17,554 bases of DNA, from NCBI GenBank assembly GCA_002315255.1, contig DCGM01000094.1, positions 1-17,554 of the forward strand, read 5' to 3'. A model generated the notes under the pieces. It was not told the origin of the DNA, did not search any database, and worked only from the letters and a program-made list of their open reading frames with translations. The stretch is from Lachnospiraceae bacterium UBA1778. Lineage in GTDB: Bacteria > Bacillota > Clostridia > Lachnospirales > Lachnospiraceae. The position numbers and the translations under genes are program-made. Shown piece after piece: positions 7,140-14,238 of the stretch (position 1 is its first letter; each line of letters opens with the position of its first letter).

Positions 7140-8366
7140 ATGTTAAACAAGAAATCCGTTGATGATTTAAAGAACTTACAGGGCCGCAAGGTTCTCGTCC
7201 GCTGCGACTTCAACGTTCCGCTCAAGAACGGCGTCATCACTGACGAAACCCGTATCGTTGCTGCACTTCCGACGATCCAGAAGCTCATTGACAACGGCGC
7301 GAAGGTAATCCTCTGCTCGCACCTTGGAAAAGTTAAGAATGGCCCGAACGAAGGCGAATCTTTAGCACCGGTCGCAGCTCGGCTTACCGAGAAGCTCGGA
7401 AAAGAAGTCGTTTTCGTCGCTGATTATAACGTTACCGGCGAAGCTGCTACGAACGCTGTAAACGCAATGAAAGACGGCGATGTAGTCCTCCTTCAGAACA
7501 CCCGTTTCCGCGGCGAAGAAGAGACGAAGAACGGCGATGCATTATCGAAAGAGTTTGCAGACCTTGCTGACGATTATGTCTGCGACGCATTCGGTTCTTC
7601 CCATCGTGCACATGCGTCTGTCGCAGGCGTCACGAAGTACATCTCCGCGAAGGGCGGCCACAATGTAGTCGGTTACCTGATGCAGAAAGAAATCGATTTC
7701 CTCGGCAATGCAGTCGATAACCCGGTCCGTCCGTTCGTGGCAATCCTCGGCGGCGCAAAGGTTGCTGATAAGCTCAACGTTATCTCGAACCTTCTCGAGA
7801 AGTGCGACACGCTGATCATCGGCGGCGGCATGGCATTCACGTTCTTAAAGGCGAAGGGCTATGGCGTAGGCCAGTCCTTAGTTGATGATGAGAAGATCGA
7901 TTACTGCAAGGAAATGCTTGCAAAGGCTGAGAAGCTCGGAAAGAACCTTCTTCTTCCGGTCGATACCGTTATCGCGAAAGAATTCCCGAACCCGATCGAT
8001 GCTGAAATCGAAGTTGCTACCGTAGATTCTGATAAGATTCCGGCAGATATGGAAGGCCTCGATATCGGACCGAAGACCCGCGAGCTTTTCGCAGACGCTG
8101 TTAAGAATGCAAAGACGGTCGTCTGGAACGGACCGATGGGCGTTTTCGAGAACCCGACGCTTGCAGCAGGTACGAAGGCAATCGCTCAGGCGATGGCAGA
8201 TACCGATGCGATCACCGTCATCGGCGGCGGCGATTCTGCAGCAGCAGTCAACCAGCTGGGCTTCGCTTCTTCGATGAGCCACATCTCTACCGGCGGCGGC
8301 GCATCTCTGGAATTCCTGGAAGGCAAGGAGCTTCCGGGCGTTGCAGCAGCAGACGATAAGGATTGA
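7140..8366 (+). CDS. pgk: Phosphoglycerate kinase
   Basis: This cytoplasmic glycolytic enzyme transfers phosphate from 1,3-bisphosphoglycerate to ADP. At 408 residues it is slightly longer than the common 390-400. It has [11 protein letters not shown] (18-28) with the substrate-binding Asp23 and Asn25, HLGK (61-64), [10 protein letters not shown] (202-211), GPMGVFE (331-337) and the nucleotide-binding loop [10 protein letters not shown] (361-370). AAAGGAG lies eight bases before the ATG. No good sigma-A promoter is visible in the 110 bases between the gap terminator and this gene; a TAAAAT at 7110-7115 lacks a properly spaced -35. It may be fed by read-through from gap or by a weak promoter I cannot recognise. 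tpiA follows after 18 bases, so pgk leads a pgk-tpiA-gpmI operon. Confidence 0.98.
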   Translation: MLNKKSVDDLKNLQGRKVLVRCDFNVPLKNGVITDETRIVAALPTIQKLIDNGAKVILCSHLGKVKNGPNEGESLAPVAARLTEKLGKEVVFVADYNVTGEAATNAVNAMKDGDVVLLQNTRFRGEEETKNGDALSKEFADLADDYVCDAFGSSHRAHASVAGVTKYISAKGGHNVVGYLMQKEIDFLGNAVDNPVRPFVAILGGAKVADKLNVISNLLEKCDTLIIGGGMAFTFLKAKGYGVGQSLVDDEKIDYCKEMLAKAEKLGKNLLLPVDTVIAKEFPNPIDAEIEVATVDSDKIPADMEGLDIGPKTRELFADAVKNAKTVVWNGPMGVFENPTLAAGTKAIAQAMADTDAITVIGGGDSAAAVNQLGFASSMSHISTGGGASLEFLEGKELPGVAAADDKD

Positions 8367-8384
8367 TTTAGAAAGGAACAGATT

Positions 8385-9128
8385 ATGCGTAAGAAAATTG
8401 TTGCAGGAAACTGGAAAATGAATATGACTCCGTCTCAGGCAGTCGCGCTTTGCGAAACCCTGAAGCCGGCAGTTGCAAACTCGGATGCGGAAGTCGTCTT
8501 CTGCGTACCGGCGATTGATATCGTCCCGGTCGTGAAGGCTTGCGAAGGCACAGAAATCAAAGTCGGCGCTGAGAACCTTTATTTTGAAGATAAGGGCGCA
8601 TTCACCGGCGAAATCTCTGCGGATATGATCCTGGATGCAGGCGCAACCTATGTGATCATCGGCCATTCCGAGAGAAGAGGATACTTCGGCGAGACGGATG
8701 CTGACGTAAATAAGAAGGCGAAGAAGGCATTGGAAAAAGGCCTGAACCCGATCATCTGCTGCGGCGAATCGTTAGAGCAGAGAGAACAGGGAATCACCTT
8801 TGACTGGATCCGTATGCAGGTCAAGTTAATGTTCGAAGGCTTCGCAGCAGAAGATGTCGCGAAGTGCGTCGTCGCGTACGAACCGATCTGGGCGATCGGC
8901 ACCGGCAAGACCGCTACGACCGAGCAGGCAGAAGAAGTCTGCAAGGCGATCCGCGACTGCATCCGTGAAGTCTATGGAAATGATACCGCAGAGAAAGTCC
9001 GCATCCAGTACGGCGGATCTGTCAATGCAGCGAACGCAGCAGAACTGTTCTCGCAGCCGGATATCGACGGCGGTTTAGTCGGCGGCGCTTCTCTGAAACC
9101 GGATTTTGGCGTCATTACTCACGCATAA
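8385..9128 (+). CDS. tpiA: Triosephosphate isomerase
   Basis: This enzyme interconverts dihydroxyacetone phosphate and glyceraldehyde 3-phosphate. The 247 residues match the family, with catalytic Lys11 in AGNWKMN, His94 in IIGHSERR, and Glu166 in [11 protein letters not shown]. The phosphate-gripping loop and the C-terminal GGSVN and GLVGGASL segments are present. The start has AAAGGA a short way upstream, in the 18-base gap after pgk. gpmI begins nine bases after its stop, so the three genes are very likely one transcript. Nothing is unusual. Confidence 0.98.
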   Translation: MRKKIVAGNWKMNMTPSQAVALCETLKPAVANSDAEVVFCVPAIDIVPVVKACEGTEIKVGAENLYFEDKGAFTGEISADMILDAGATYVIIGHSERRGYFGETDADVNKKAKKALEKGLNPIICCGESLEQREQGITFDWIRMQVKLMFEGFAAEDVAKCVVAYEPIWAIGTGKTATTEQAEEVCKAIRDCIREVYGNDTAEKVRIQYGGSVNAANAAELFSQPDIDGGLVGGASLKPDFGVITHA

Positions 9129-9137
9129 GGAGCGGAA

Positions 9138-10703
9138 ATGGCAAAGAAACCTACAGTTCTTCTTATCCTGGACGGCTACGGCTTAAATCCGCGGAAAGAG
9201 TTTAACTCTGTCGCGATTGCGAACACGCCGGTAATGGATTCTCTGATGAAGGAATGCCCCTTTAAGCCCGGCAATGCTTCCGGCCTTTTCGTCGGTCTTC
9301 CGGACGGCCAGATGGGCAATTCCGAGGTCGGCCATTTAAATATGGGCGCAGGCCGCATTGTCTACCAGGAGCTGACCCGTATTACGAAATCGATCGAAGA
9401 CGGCGATTTCTTTACGAATCCGGCGCTGATGGAAGCGGTTGAAAACTGCAAAAAGAACGATTCCGCACTGCATCTTTACGGACTCGTTTCAGACGGCGGC
9501 GTTCATTCACATATCACGCATATTTACGGCCTTCTGGAGCTTGCGCGCCGGAACGGCTTAAAGAAAGTATTCATTCACGCGTTCTTAGACGGCCGTGACA
9601 CGCCGCCGGCATCCGGCGCGGATTTCGTTCAGGCGTTAAAGGACAAATGCGATGAGGTAAAGACCGGTGAAATCGTCATGGTTTCCGGCCGCTACTACGC
9701 AATGGACCGCGATAAGAACTACGACCGCACCGAAAAGGCGTATCGTGCGCTCCGCTATGGCGAGGGCGTCGAGGCGGCCGACCCGGTTCAGGCGATCCGC
9801 GATTCTTATGCGAACGGCGTGACCGATGAGTTCATGCTTCCGACCGTCATCAAGCGGGACGGGAAGGCCGTCGGTACGATTGAAGATAAGGACTCCATCG
9901 TCTTCTTCAACTTCCGTCCGGACCGCGCGCGCCAGATGACGCACGTGTTCTGTGATCCGGAATTCACGGCCTTTGACCGTGGACCGAAGCGCCCGGATGT
10001 CACCTATATCTGCTTTACCGATTATGATGTCACGATTCCGAACAAGTCGGTCGCATTCGTGAAGGAAGAGCTTACGAACACGTTCGGCGAGTATCTTTCC
10101 AAGCTTGGCTTACATCAGGCCCGTATCGCGGAAACCGAGAAATATGCGCATGTCACGTTCTTCTTTAACGGCGGCGTCGAAGCGCCGAATCCGGGGGAGG
10201 AGCGCATTTTAGTCGATTCGCCGAAGTATGTGCCGACGTATGATAAGAAGCCGCGTATGAGCGCTTATACGGTCTGTGACAAGCTTTCTCAGGCGATCCT
10301 GGCAAAAGACGAAAACGGAAATCCGGTCTATGATGTGATTATCTGTAACTTTGCGAACCCGGATATGGTCGGCCATACCGGCGTGTTAGAAGCAGCAGTC
10401 GAAGCTGTTGAGGTCATTGACAGATGCGTCGGCGAAATCGTCAATTTCGTGAAGCAGGCAGACGGCCAGATGATGATCGTCGCGGACCACGGAAACTGCG
10501 AGCAGATGATCGATTATGAGACCAATGCGCCGCTTACCGCGCACACGACGAACCCGGTTCCGTTCATTTTAGTGAACGCAGACCCGAAGTACGATCTTCG
10601 CGAGGGCGGATGCTTAGCGGACGTCGTTCCGACACTCCTTCAGATGATGGACATCCCGCAGCCGAAGGAAATGACCGGAAAGTCTCTTCTCGTCGTGAAA
10701 TAA
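9138..10703 (+). CDS. gpmI: 2,3-bisphosphoglycerate-independent phosphoglycerate mutase
   Basis: This enzyme interconverts 3- and 2-phosphoglycerate, normally with two Mn2+ ions. The 521 residues have the alkaline-phosphatase-like ends: LILDGYG with Asp12 and GQMGNSEVGHLNMGAGR with the phosphoserine Ser62 near the N-terminus, and NPDMVGHTG and VADHGNCE near the C-terminus. The inserted transferase domain shows GVHSH (121-125) and DGRDTPP (151-157). AAGGAG precedes the ATG, partly overlapping the end of tpiA. It is the last gene of the glycolytic unit, closed by the hairpin at 10730. Enolase, the next step and often the next gene in Firmicutes, is not in the window. Confidence 0.97.
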   Translation: MAKKPTVLLILDGYGLNPRKEFNSVAIANTPVMDSLMKECPFKPGNASGLFVGLPDGQMGNSEVGHLNMGAGRIVYQELTRITKSIEDGDFFTNPALMEAVENCKKNDSALHLYGLVSDGGVHSHITHIYGLLELARRNGLKKVFIHAFLDGRDTPPASGADFVQALKDKCDEVKTGEIVMVSGRYYAMDRDKNYDRTEKAYRALRYGEGVEAADPVQAIRDSYANGVTDEFMLPTVIKRDGKAVGTIEDKDSIVFFNFRPDRARQMTHVFCDPEFTAFDRGPKRPDVTYICFTDYDVTIPNKSVAFVKEELTNTFGEYLSKLGLHQARIAETEKYAHVTFFFNGGVEAPNPGEERILVDSPKYVPTYDKKPRMSAYTVCDKLSQAILAKDENGNPVYDVIICNFANPDMVGHTGVLEAAVEAVEVIDRCVGEIVNFVKQADGQMMIVADHGNCEQMIDYETNAPLTAHTTNPVPFILVNADPKYDLREGGCLADVVPTLLQMMDIPQPKEMTGKSLLVVK

Positions 10704-10729
10704 GAGATGTCAGCTGAAATCGGATAAAA

Positions 10730-10769
10730 AGAGCGGCAGTTCAGAATCGTCTGGGCTGCCGTTCTTTTT
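10730..10769 (+). terminator. Intrinsic terminator after gpmI
   Basis: A long hairpin of about 16 base pairs, including a few G-T pairs, runs from 10730 to 10765 with loop ATCG and ends in a T-rich tail. The A run before the stem makes it potentially bidirectional. It ends the pgk-tpiA-gpmI transcript immediately before the next promoter. Confidence 0.88.
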
Positions 10770-10770
10770 A

Positions 10771-10799
10771 TTGCGTTTTCAAAAGAATTGTAATATAAT
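10771..10799 (+). promoter_or_regulatory. Promoter of the DUF4234-ecf unit
   Basis: TTGCGT (10771-10776) and a perfect TATAAT (10794-10799) are 17 bases apart. Transcription would start near 10806, immediately before the palindrome at 10810-10827. It adjoins the gpmI terminator, so one unit ends exactly where the next begins. Confidence 0.78.
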
Positions 10800-10809
10800 C
10801 TATTAGATT

Positions 10810-10827
10810 ATGGGCAAATATGCCCAT
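10810..10827 (+). promoter_or_regulatory. Palindrome at the predicted transcription start
   Basis: ATGGGCA, a four-base spacer AATA, then TGCCCAT form a 7-bp inverted repeat beginning a few bases after the expected transcription start. It could be a repressor operator or a hairpin at the 5' end of the mRNA. I do not recognise the binding protein. Confidence 0.4.
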
Positions 10828-10841
10828 CTGAAATTTACTCC

Positions 10842-10857
10842 GAGGAGGCCCCCCCCG
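10842..10857 (+). promoter_or_regulatory. Ribosome site with an eight-C spacer
   Basis: GAGGAGG (10842-10848) is followed by eight consecutive C (10849-10856), one G, and the ATG at 10858. This fixes the start of the DUF4234 gene: the ATG at 10810 in the same frame has no Shine-Dalgarno site. The spacer is nine bases, and gain or loss of C would change it. Confidence 0.75.
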
Positions 10858-11493
10858 ATGTTCTGTATTTGTTGCGGACAGAAAATCAATGATAATGCGC
10901 AGGCGTGCCCGTATTGCGGCATGATCGTCAGCAAAACATTGGCCAAACGAATGGGCGTAGTACCCCAAAATCCTGCAGAGAACAAACCTGCAGAAACGGA
11001 TAAAACTCCCGCAAATGAGCAGAATACGACCGGCATTTCGTATTATGAAGAGCCGCTCTATGAGAACATTCGGAGAACCGGCCCGACGACTGTGCAGGAG
11101 AAGCGTAATTTCGTGCGTTTCCTTCTGTTCAGCATCTTCACATTGGGAATCTATGGAATCGTCTATAAGTATCAGATGACGGAAGATGTCAATAAGATCT
11201 GTGCAGATGACGGAAAAGATACGCCGAATTACCTCGTGACGGTGGTGCTGAGCATCTTCACGTTCGGCGCATTCGGGCTCTACTGGCATTACCAGATCGG
11301 CAAGCGGATTTCGGAATATCTTTCAGAGAATTATAACGTTCAGGTATCCGGCGGCGTGCGGCTCATGATGCTGAAGCTTCTCAGCATTCCGACGAGCTTT
11401 ATCACGGGGCATATTGCGGATTATTTCCTGATCGACAGTGTCAATACATTGGCGGAATGCTATAATAACGGGCTCGCGAAAGACGCCCGCTGA
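10858..11493 (+). CDS. Zinc-ribbon DUF4234-type membrane protein
   Basis: This 211-residue protein begins with a zinc ribbon: CxxC at Cys3/Cys6 and a second CxxC at Cys17/Cys20 (ACPYCG). A polar linker rich in Pro, Asn, Glu and Thr follows (about 35-80), then hydrophobic segments. The membrane part contains an internal duplication: SIFTLGIYGIVYKYQ (92-106) and SIFTFGAFGLYWHYQ (132-146), exactly 40 residues apart, which is the DUF4234 pattern. Function is unknown for this family. It is the first gene after the promoter at 10771, and its stop is 10 bases before ecfA1, so it is probably co-transcribed with the ECF transporter genes. Whether it acts on that transporter is speculation. The ribosome site carries an unusual C tract. 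Confidence 0.82.
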   Translation: MFCICCGQKINDNAQACPYCGMIVSKTLAKRMGVVPQNPAENKPAETDKTPANEQNTTGISYYEEPLYENIRRTGPTTVQEKRNFVRFLLFSIFTLGIYGIVYKYQMTEDVNKICADDGKDTPNYLVTVVLSIFTFGAFGLYWHYQIGKRISEYLSENYNVQVSGGVRLMMLKLLSIPTSFITGHIADYFLIDSVNTLAECYNNGLAKDAR

Positions 11494-11503
11494 CAGGACT
11501 GAA

Positions 11504-12391
11504 ATGGCGATTATTGAGATTCAGAAACTGACTCATGAATATAAGGAATACGATGAAGAGAACCGCGAACGGGAAGTCGTCCGCGCGCTTTCGGATGTGA
11601 ACCTGAACATCGAAGAGGGCTCATTCGTCGTCATTCTCGGGCATAACGGCTCCGGAAAATCGACGCTCGCGAAGCATGTCAATGCGCTTCTCATGCCGAC
11701 CGAAGGCGCTGTCTATGTCTGCGGGAAAAATACGGCAGAAGAGGCGGACTCCTGGAAAATCCGGAAGGATGCCGGAATGATTTTTCAGAATCCGGACAAC
11801 CAGATTATCGGAAACGTAGTCGAAGAGGATGTCGCATTCGGTCCGGAAAACGTCGGCGTGCCGCAGGACGAGCTTTCGGAGCGTGTCGCGATGGCGCTTG
11901 AGAAGGCAGGGATGGAGGCTTTCCGCATGGAATCGCCGAACCGGCTTTCCGGCGGGCAGAAGCAGCGTGTTGCTGTGGCAGGAATCCTTGCGTTAAAGCC
12001 GAAATGCATTTTAATGGACGAACCGACGGCCATGCTCGACCCGAGCGGCCGGCGTGAAGTCTTAAATACCGTACATGAACTGAACCGGAAGGAAGGGATT
12101 ACTGTCCTTCTGATTACGCATTATATGGAAGAAGCTGTCCGGGCGGACCGCGTCATCGTTATGGACGAGGGGCATCCGGTTATGGACGGAACGCCGAAAG
12201 AGATTTTCGCGCGGGTGGATGAACTGAAGGAATATCATATGACTGTCCCGTGCGTGACGGAGCTCGCCTATGAACTGAAGAAGGCGGGAGTCGCATTGCC
12301 GGACGGGATTCTGACGAAGGATGAACTCGCGGATGCGCTTTTGAAAGCGCGGGAAGATTCAAAGGAACAATCAGGGGCAGACAAGGCATGA
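11504..12391 (+). CDS. ecfA1: Energy-coupling factor transporter ATPase A1
   Basis: This 295-residue ABC ATPase powers group II ECF vitamin and metal importers together with EcfA2 and EcfT. It shows Walker A GHNGSGKST (46-54), Q-loop Gln95 in FQNPDNQ, signature LSGGQKQR (148-155), Walker B ILMDEP (169-174) and the switch His206. The FQNPDNQI Q-loop form is typical of EcfA1. Length is normal, with the usual C-terminal tail of about 70 residues. I chose the ATG at 11504 because the protein then starts at the first strand of the fold; an in-frame ATG at 11438 lies inside the DUF4234 gene. The ribosome site is weak, so coupling to the upstream gene is likely. Its stop overlaps the ecfA2 start as ATGA. 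Confidence 0.95.
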   Translation: MAIIEIQKLTHEYKEYDEENREREVVRALSDVNLNIEEGSFVVILGHNGSGKSTLAKHVNALLMPTEGAVYVCGKNTAEEADSWKIRKDAGMIFQNPDNQIIGNVVEEDVAFGPENVGVPQDELSERVAMALEKAGMEAFRMESPNRLSGGQKQRVAVAGILALKPKCILMDEPTAMLDPSGRREVLNTVHELNRKEGITVLLITHYMEEAVRADRVIVMDEGHPVMDGTPKEIFARVDELKEYHMTVPCVTELAYELKKAGVALPDGILTKDELADALLKAREDSKEQSGADKA

Positions 12392-13236
12392 AGCTTGAGT
12401 TAAAAGGGGTTTCGTATATTTACGATCCTCTCGCGTCAAAAGTGAAGAAAGCGGTGGATGATGTTTCATTGACCATCGAGAAAGGGCAGTTCGTCGGACT
12501 GGTCGGGCATACCGGCTCCGGAAAGTCGACACTGGCCCAGCTTTTGAACGGTCTGGTGAAGCCGACGGCAGGGCAGGTCCTCTTAGACGGACAGGACGTC
12601 CACGCGAAGGGATTCCCGCTCAAAACGCTTCGGCAGCGCGTCGGCCTCGTTTTCCAATACCCGGAATACCAGCTGTTTGAAGAAAATGTTTTAAAGGACG
12701 TCTGCTTCGGACCGAAGAACCTCGGGCTTCCGCGCGCCGAGCAGATTGAAAAAGCAAAAAAAGCGCTCCGGCTCGTCGGAATGGAAGAAAATCTTTATGA
12801 CAATTCTCCGTTTGACCTGTCAGGCGGTGAAAGGAGACGCGCGGCGATTGCAGGAGTCCTCGCCATGGAGCCGGATATCTTAGTGCTTGATGAGCCGACG
12901 GCGGGGCTTGACCCGGCAGGACGCGACGAGATTCTTTCTCAGATCGCGCGGCTCTGTAAAGAAGAGGGAATCGGCGTCGTGCTGATTTCTCACAGTATGG
13001 AGGATGTCGCCGCTTACACCGAGCGGATGCTCGTGATGGATCACGGAAAGCTTTGCTTTGATGATGCGCCGCGGGAAGTCTTCCGACATGTGGAGGAACT
13101 GGAAAGCATGGGGCTGTCAGCGCCTCAGGTTACGTATATTGTGCGAAAACTGAACGAGAGAGGATTCGCATTGCCGGATGACCTTCTGACGGTCGAAGAA
13201 GCGAAAGACGCCATTCTGAAGGCGATAATGAAGTGA
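12388..13236 (+). CDS. ecfA2: Energy-coupling factor transporter ATPase A2
   Basis: The second ATPase of the ECF module has 282 residues: Walker A GHTGSGKST (40-48), Q-loop Gln90 in FQYPEYQLF, signature LSGGERR (144-150), Walker B ILVLDEP (164-170) and His202. The FQYPEYQLF form is typical of EcfA2. It overlaps ecfA1 by four bases. The 3' end is unusual: the last codons lie in the first of three direct repeats, so the stop now comes at TGA 13234-13236 and the protein ends in Met-Lys. The third repeat copy, read in its own frame, would end in Lys-Arg-Gly and a TAA overlapping the ecfT ATG by one base. I infer that this was the ancestral end. The functional domains are unaffected. Confidence 0.95.
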   Translation: MKLELKGVSYIYDPLASKVKKAVDDVSLTIEKGQFVGLVGHTGSGKSTLAQLLNGLVKPTAGQVLLDGQDVHAKGFPLKTLRQRVGLVFQYPEYQLFEENVLKDVCFGPKNLGLPRAEQIEKAKKALRLVGMEENLYDNSPFDLSGGERRRAAIAGVLAMEPDILVLDEPTAGLDPAGRDEILSQIARLCKEEGIGVVLISHSMEDVAAYTERMLVMDHGKLCFDDAPREVFRHVEELESMGLSAPQVTYIVRKLNERGFALPDDLLTVEEAKDAILKAIMK

Positions 13237-13292
13237 AAGACGCCATTCTGAAGGCGTCGAAGAAGCGAAAGACGCCATTCTGAAGGCGATAA
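13192..13292 (+). repeat. Triplicated 3' end of ecfA2 (32-bp period)
   Basis: A 22-base core starting GAAAGACGCCATTCTG and ending AAGGCG occurs exactly at 13203-13224, 13235-13256 and 13267-13288, each 32 bases apart. The outer copies share 37 identical bases (13192-13228 and 13256-13292), 64 bases apart. The first copy encodes the end of EcfA2; the other two fill the gap to ecfT. Since 32 is not a multiple of three, the later copies are in other frames. It looks like a recent tandem duplication. Confidence 0.93.
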
Positions 13293-13302
13293 AGAGAGGA
13301 TA

Positions 13303-14106
13303 ATGATTCGGGATATCACACTTGGCCAATATTATGACGCAGACTCGGTGATCCACAAGCTGGATCCTCGGGTCAAATTGGCTTTTACGATCATCTATAT
13401 CGTTTCCTTATATGTCGGGAACACGGTCTGGACATTCCTCGGTGCGGCGGCGTTTTTATGCGTCGTGATCGCATTGACGAAGGTGCCGGTCCGGTTTATG
13501 CTGCGGGGAATGAAGAGCATCCTCGTGCTGCTCATCATTTCCGCGCTCTTTAACCTCTTTTTAGTGAGCGGCGAGCCGCTGATCCAGTGGAAATTTATTA
13601 CGATTACAAAGGAAGGCGTCCGGATGGCGGGGCTGATGATTGTGAGGCTGATCCTGCTCGTCATGGGCACATCCTTAATGACGCTCACCGCGACTCCCAA
13701 TGAGCTGACGGACGGCCTCGAAAAATCGCTCAGCTTTTTGAAAATCTTCCGGATTCCGGTCCACGCGTTTGGCATGATGATGAATATCGCGCTCCGGTTT
13801 ATTCCGATTCTGATCCGCGAAGTGCAGCAGATCATGAAGGCGCAGGAAGCGCGTGGCGCCGATTTCGAGTCGGGCGGCCTGATTAAGAAGGCGAAGGCGA
13901 TGGTGCCGTTACTCATCCCGCTCTTTGTGTCCGCTTTCCGCCGCGCCAATGACCTCGCGCAGGCGATGGAAGCGCGCTGTTATCACGGCGACGAAGGGCG
14001 CACGAAGCTCCACCCGTTAAAGTATCAGAAGCGGGATCTGATCGCATATCTGATCCTTCTTCTGTATCTTGGCGCGATGATTGCGCAGGCTGTGCTGATC
14101 CGGTAA
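13303..14106 (+). CDS. ecfT: Energy-coupling factor transmembrane protein EcfT
   Basis: This 267-residue membrane protein is the scaffold that joins the two ATPases to a substrate-binding S component. Hydrophobic segments lie at about 25-60, 72-90, 105-130, 155-172 and 246-265. The two coupling motifs that contact the ATPases are ARG in AQEARGADF (183-185) and the second, variant one in AMEARCYHG (Ala224-Arg225-Cys226). The N-terminal LGQYYDADSVIHKLDPRVK is characteristic. GAGAGGA lies immediately before the ATG. It follows ecfA2 after a gap made of duplicated sequence. No S-component gene (such as those for riboflavin, biotin, folate or cobalt) lies in the window, so this is likely the shared group II module. 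Confidence 0.94.
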   Translation: MIRDITLGQYYDADSVIHKLDPRVKLAFTIIYIVSLYVGNTVWTFLGAAAFLCVVIALTKVPVRFMLRGMKSILVLLIISALFNLFLVSGEPLIQWKFITITKEGVRMAGLMIVRLILLVMGTSLMTLTATPNELTDGLEKSLSFLKIFRIPVHAFGMMMNIALRFIPILIREVQQIMKAQEARGADFESGGLIKKAKAMVPLLIPLFVSAFRRANDLAQAMEARCYHGDEGRTKLHPLKYQKRDLIAYLILLLYLGAMIAQAVLIR

Positions 14107-14128
14107 GACAGGGGTTCGCACGGGCTTT

Positions 14129-14177
14129 TCTGAAACAAACATGATGCGGGAAAGCGCTGAAACAGACGTATTTCAGA
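14129..14177. repeat. Diverged copy of the TCTGAAAC intergenic repeat
   Basis: TCTGAAACA here, followed after seven inserted bases by TGCGGGAAAGCGCTGA, corresponds to the element at 3935-3958 (TCTGAAACA-TGCGGGA-GCGCCTGA). The end of the element forms a hairpin, CTGAAA (14157-14162) with TTTCAG (14171-14176), and TCTGAAA at 14129 can also pair with TTTCAGA at 14171. It fills much of the ecfT-truA gap. Confidence 0.55.
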
Positions 14178-14203
14178 ACTCGTATGGAAGCCATGTATGG
14201 CGG

Positions 14204-14224
14204 GATTTCGCGGAATCGTTTTTT
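14204..14224 (+). terminator. Weak possible terminator between ecfT and truA
   Basis: A 5-bp stem, GATTT-CGCG-GAATC (14204-14217) with one G-T pair, is followed by G and six T. The stem is short, so it would terminate poorly or not at all. truA starts 15 bases later and may depend on read-through. Confidence 0.3.
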
Positions 14225-14238
14225 ATTGAAAGGAATCT

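Noticed and set aside
7878..8666. A 262-codon minus-strand open frame across pgk and tpiA
   Set aside because: It is antisense to two unmistakable enzymes and spans their junction; no promoter or ribosome site supports it.
10810..10857. An upstream ATG extending the DUF4234 protein by 16 residues
   Set aside because: It starts within a few bases of the predicted transcription start and has no Shine-Dalgarno site, while 10858 has GAGGAGG and begins right at the zinc ribbon.
11438..11503. An upstream ATG extending EcfA1 by 22 residues
   Set aside because: The extension lies inside the DUF4234 gene and is not part of the ATPase fold; 11504 begins at the first strand.
13203..13288. The 32-bp-period repeats as a CRISPR array
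   Set aside because: There are only three units, the 10-base spacers are not unique, and the first copy is coding sequence of ecfA2.
13395..13949. A 184-codon minus-strand open frame over ecfT
   Set aside because: It is an antisense shadow of a conserved membrane gene with no recognisable motif.
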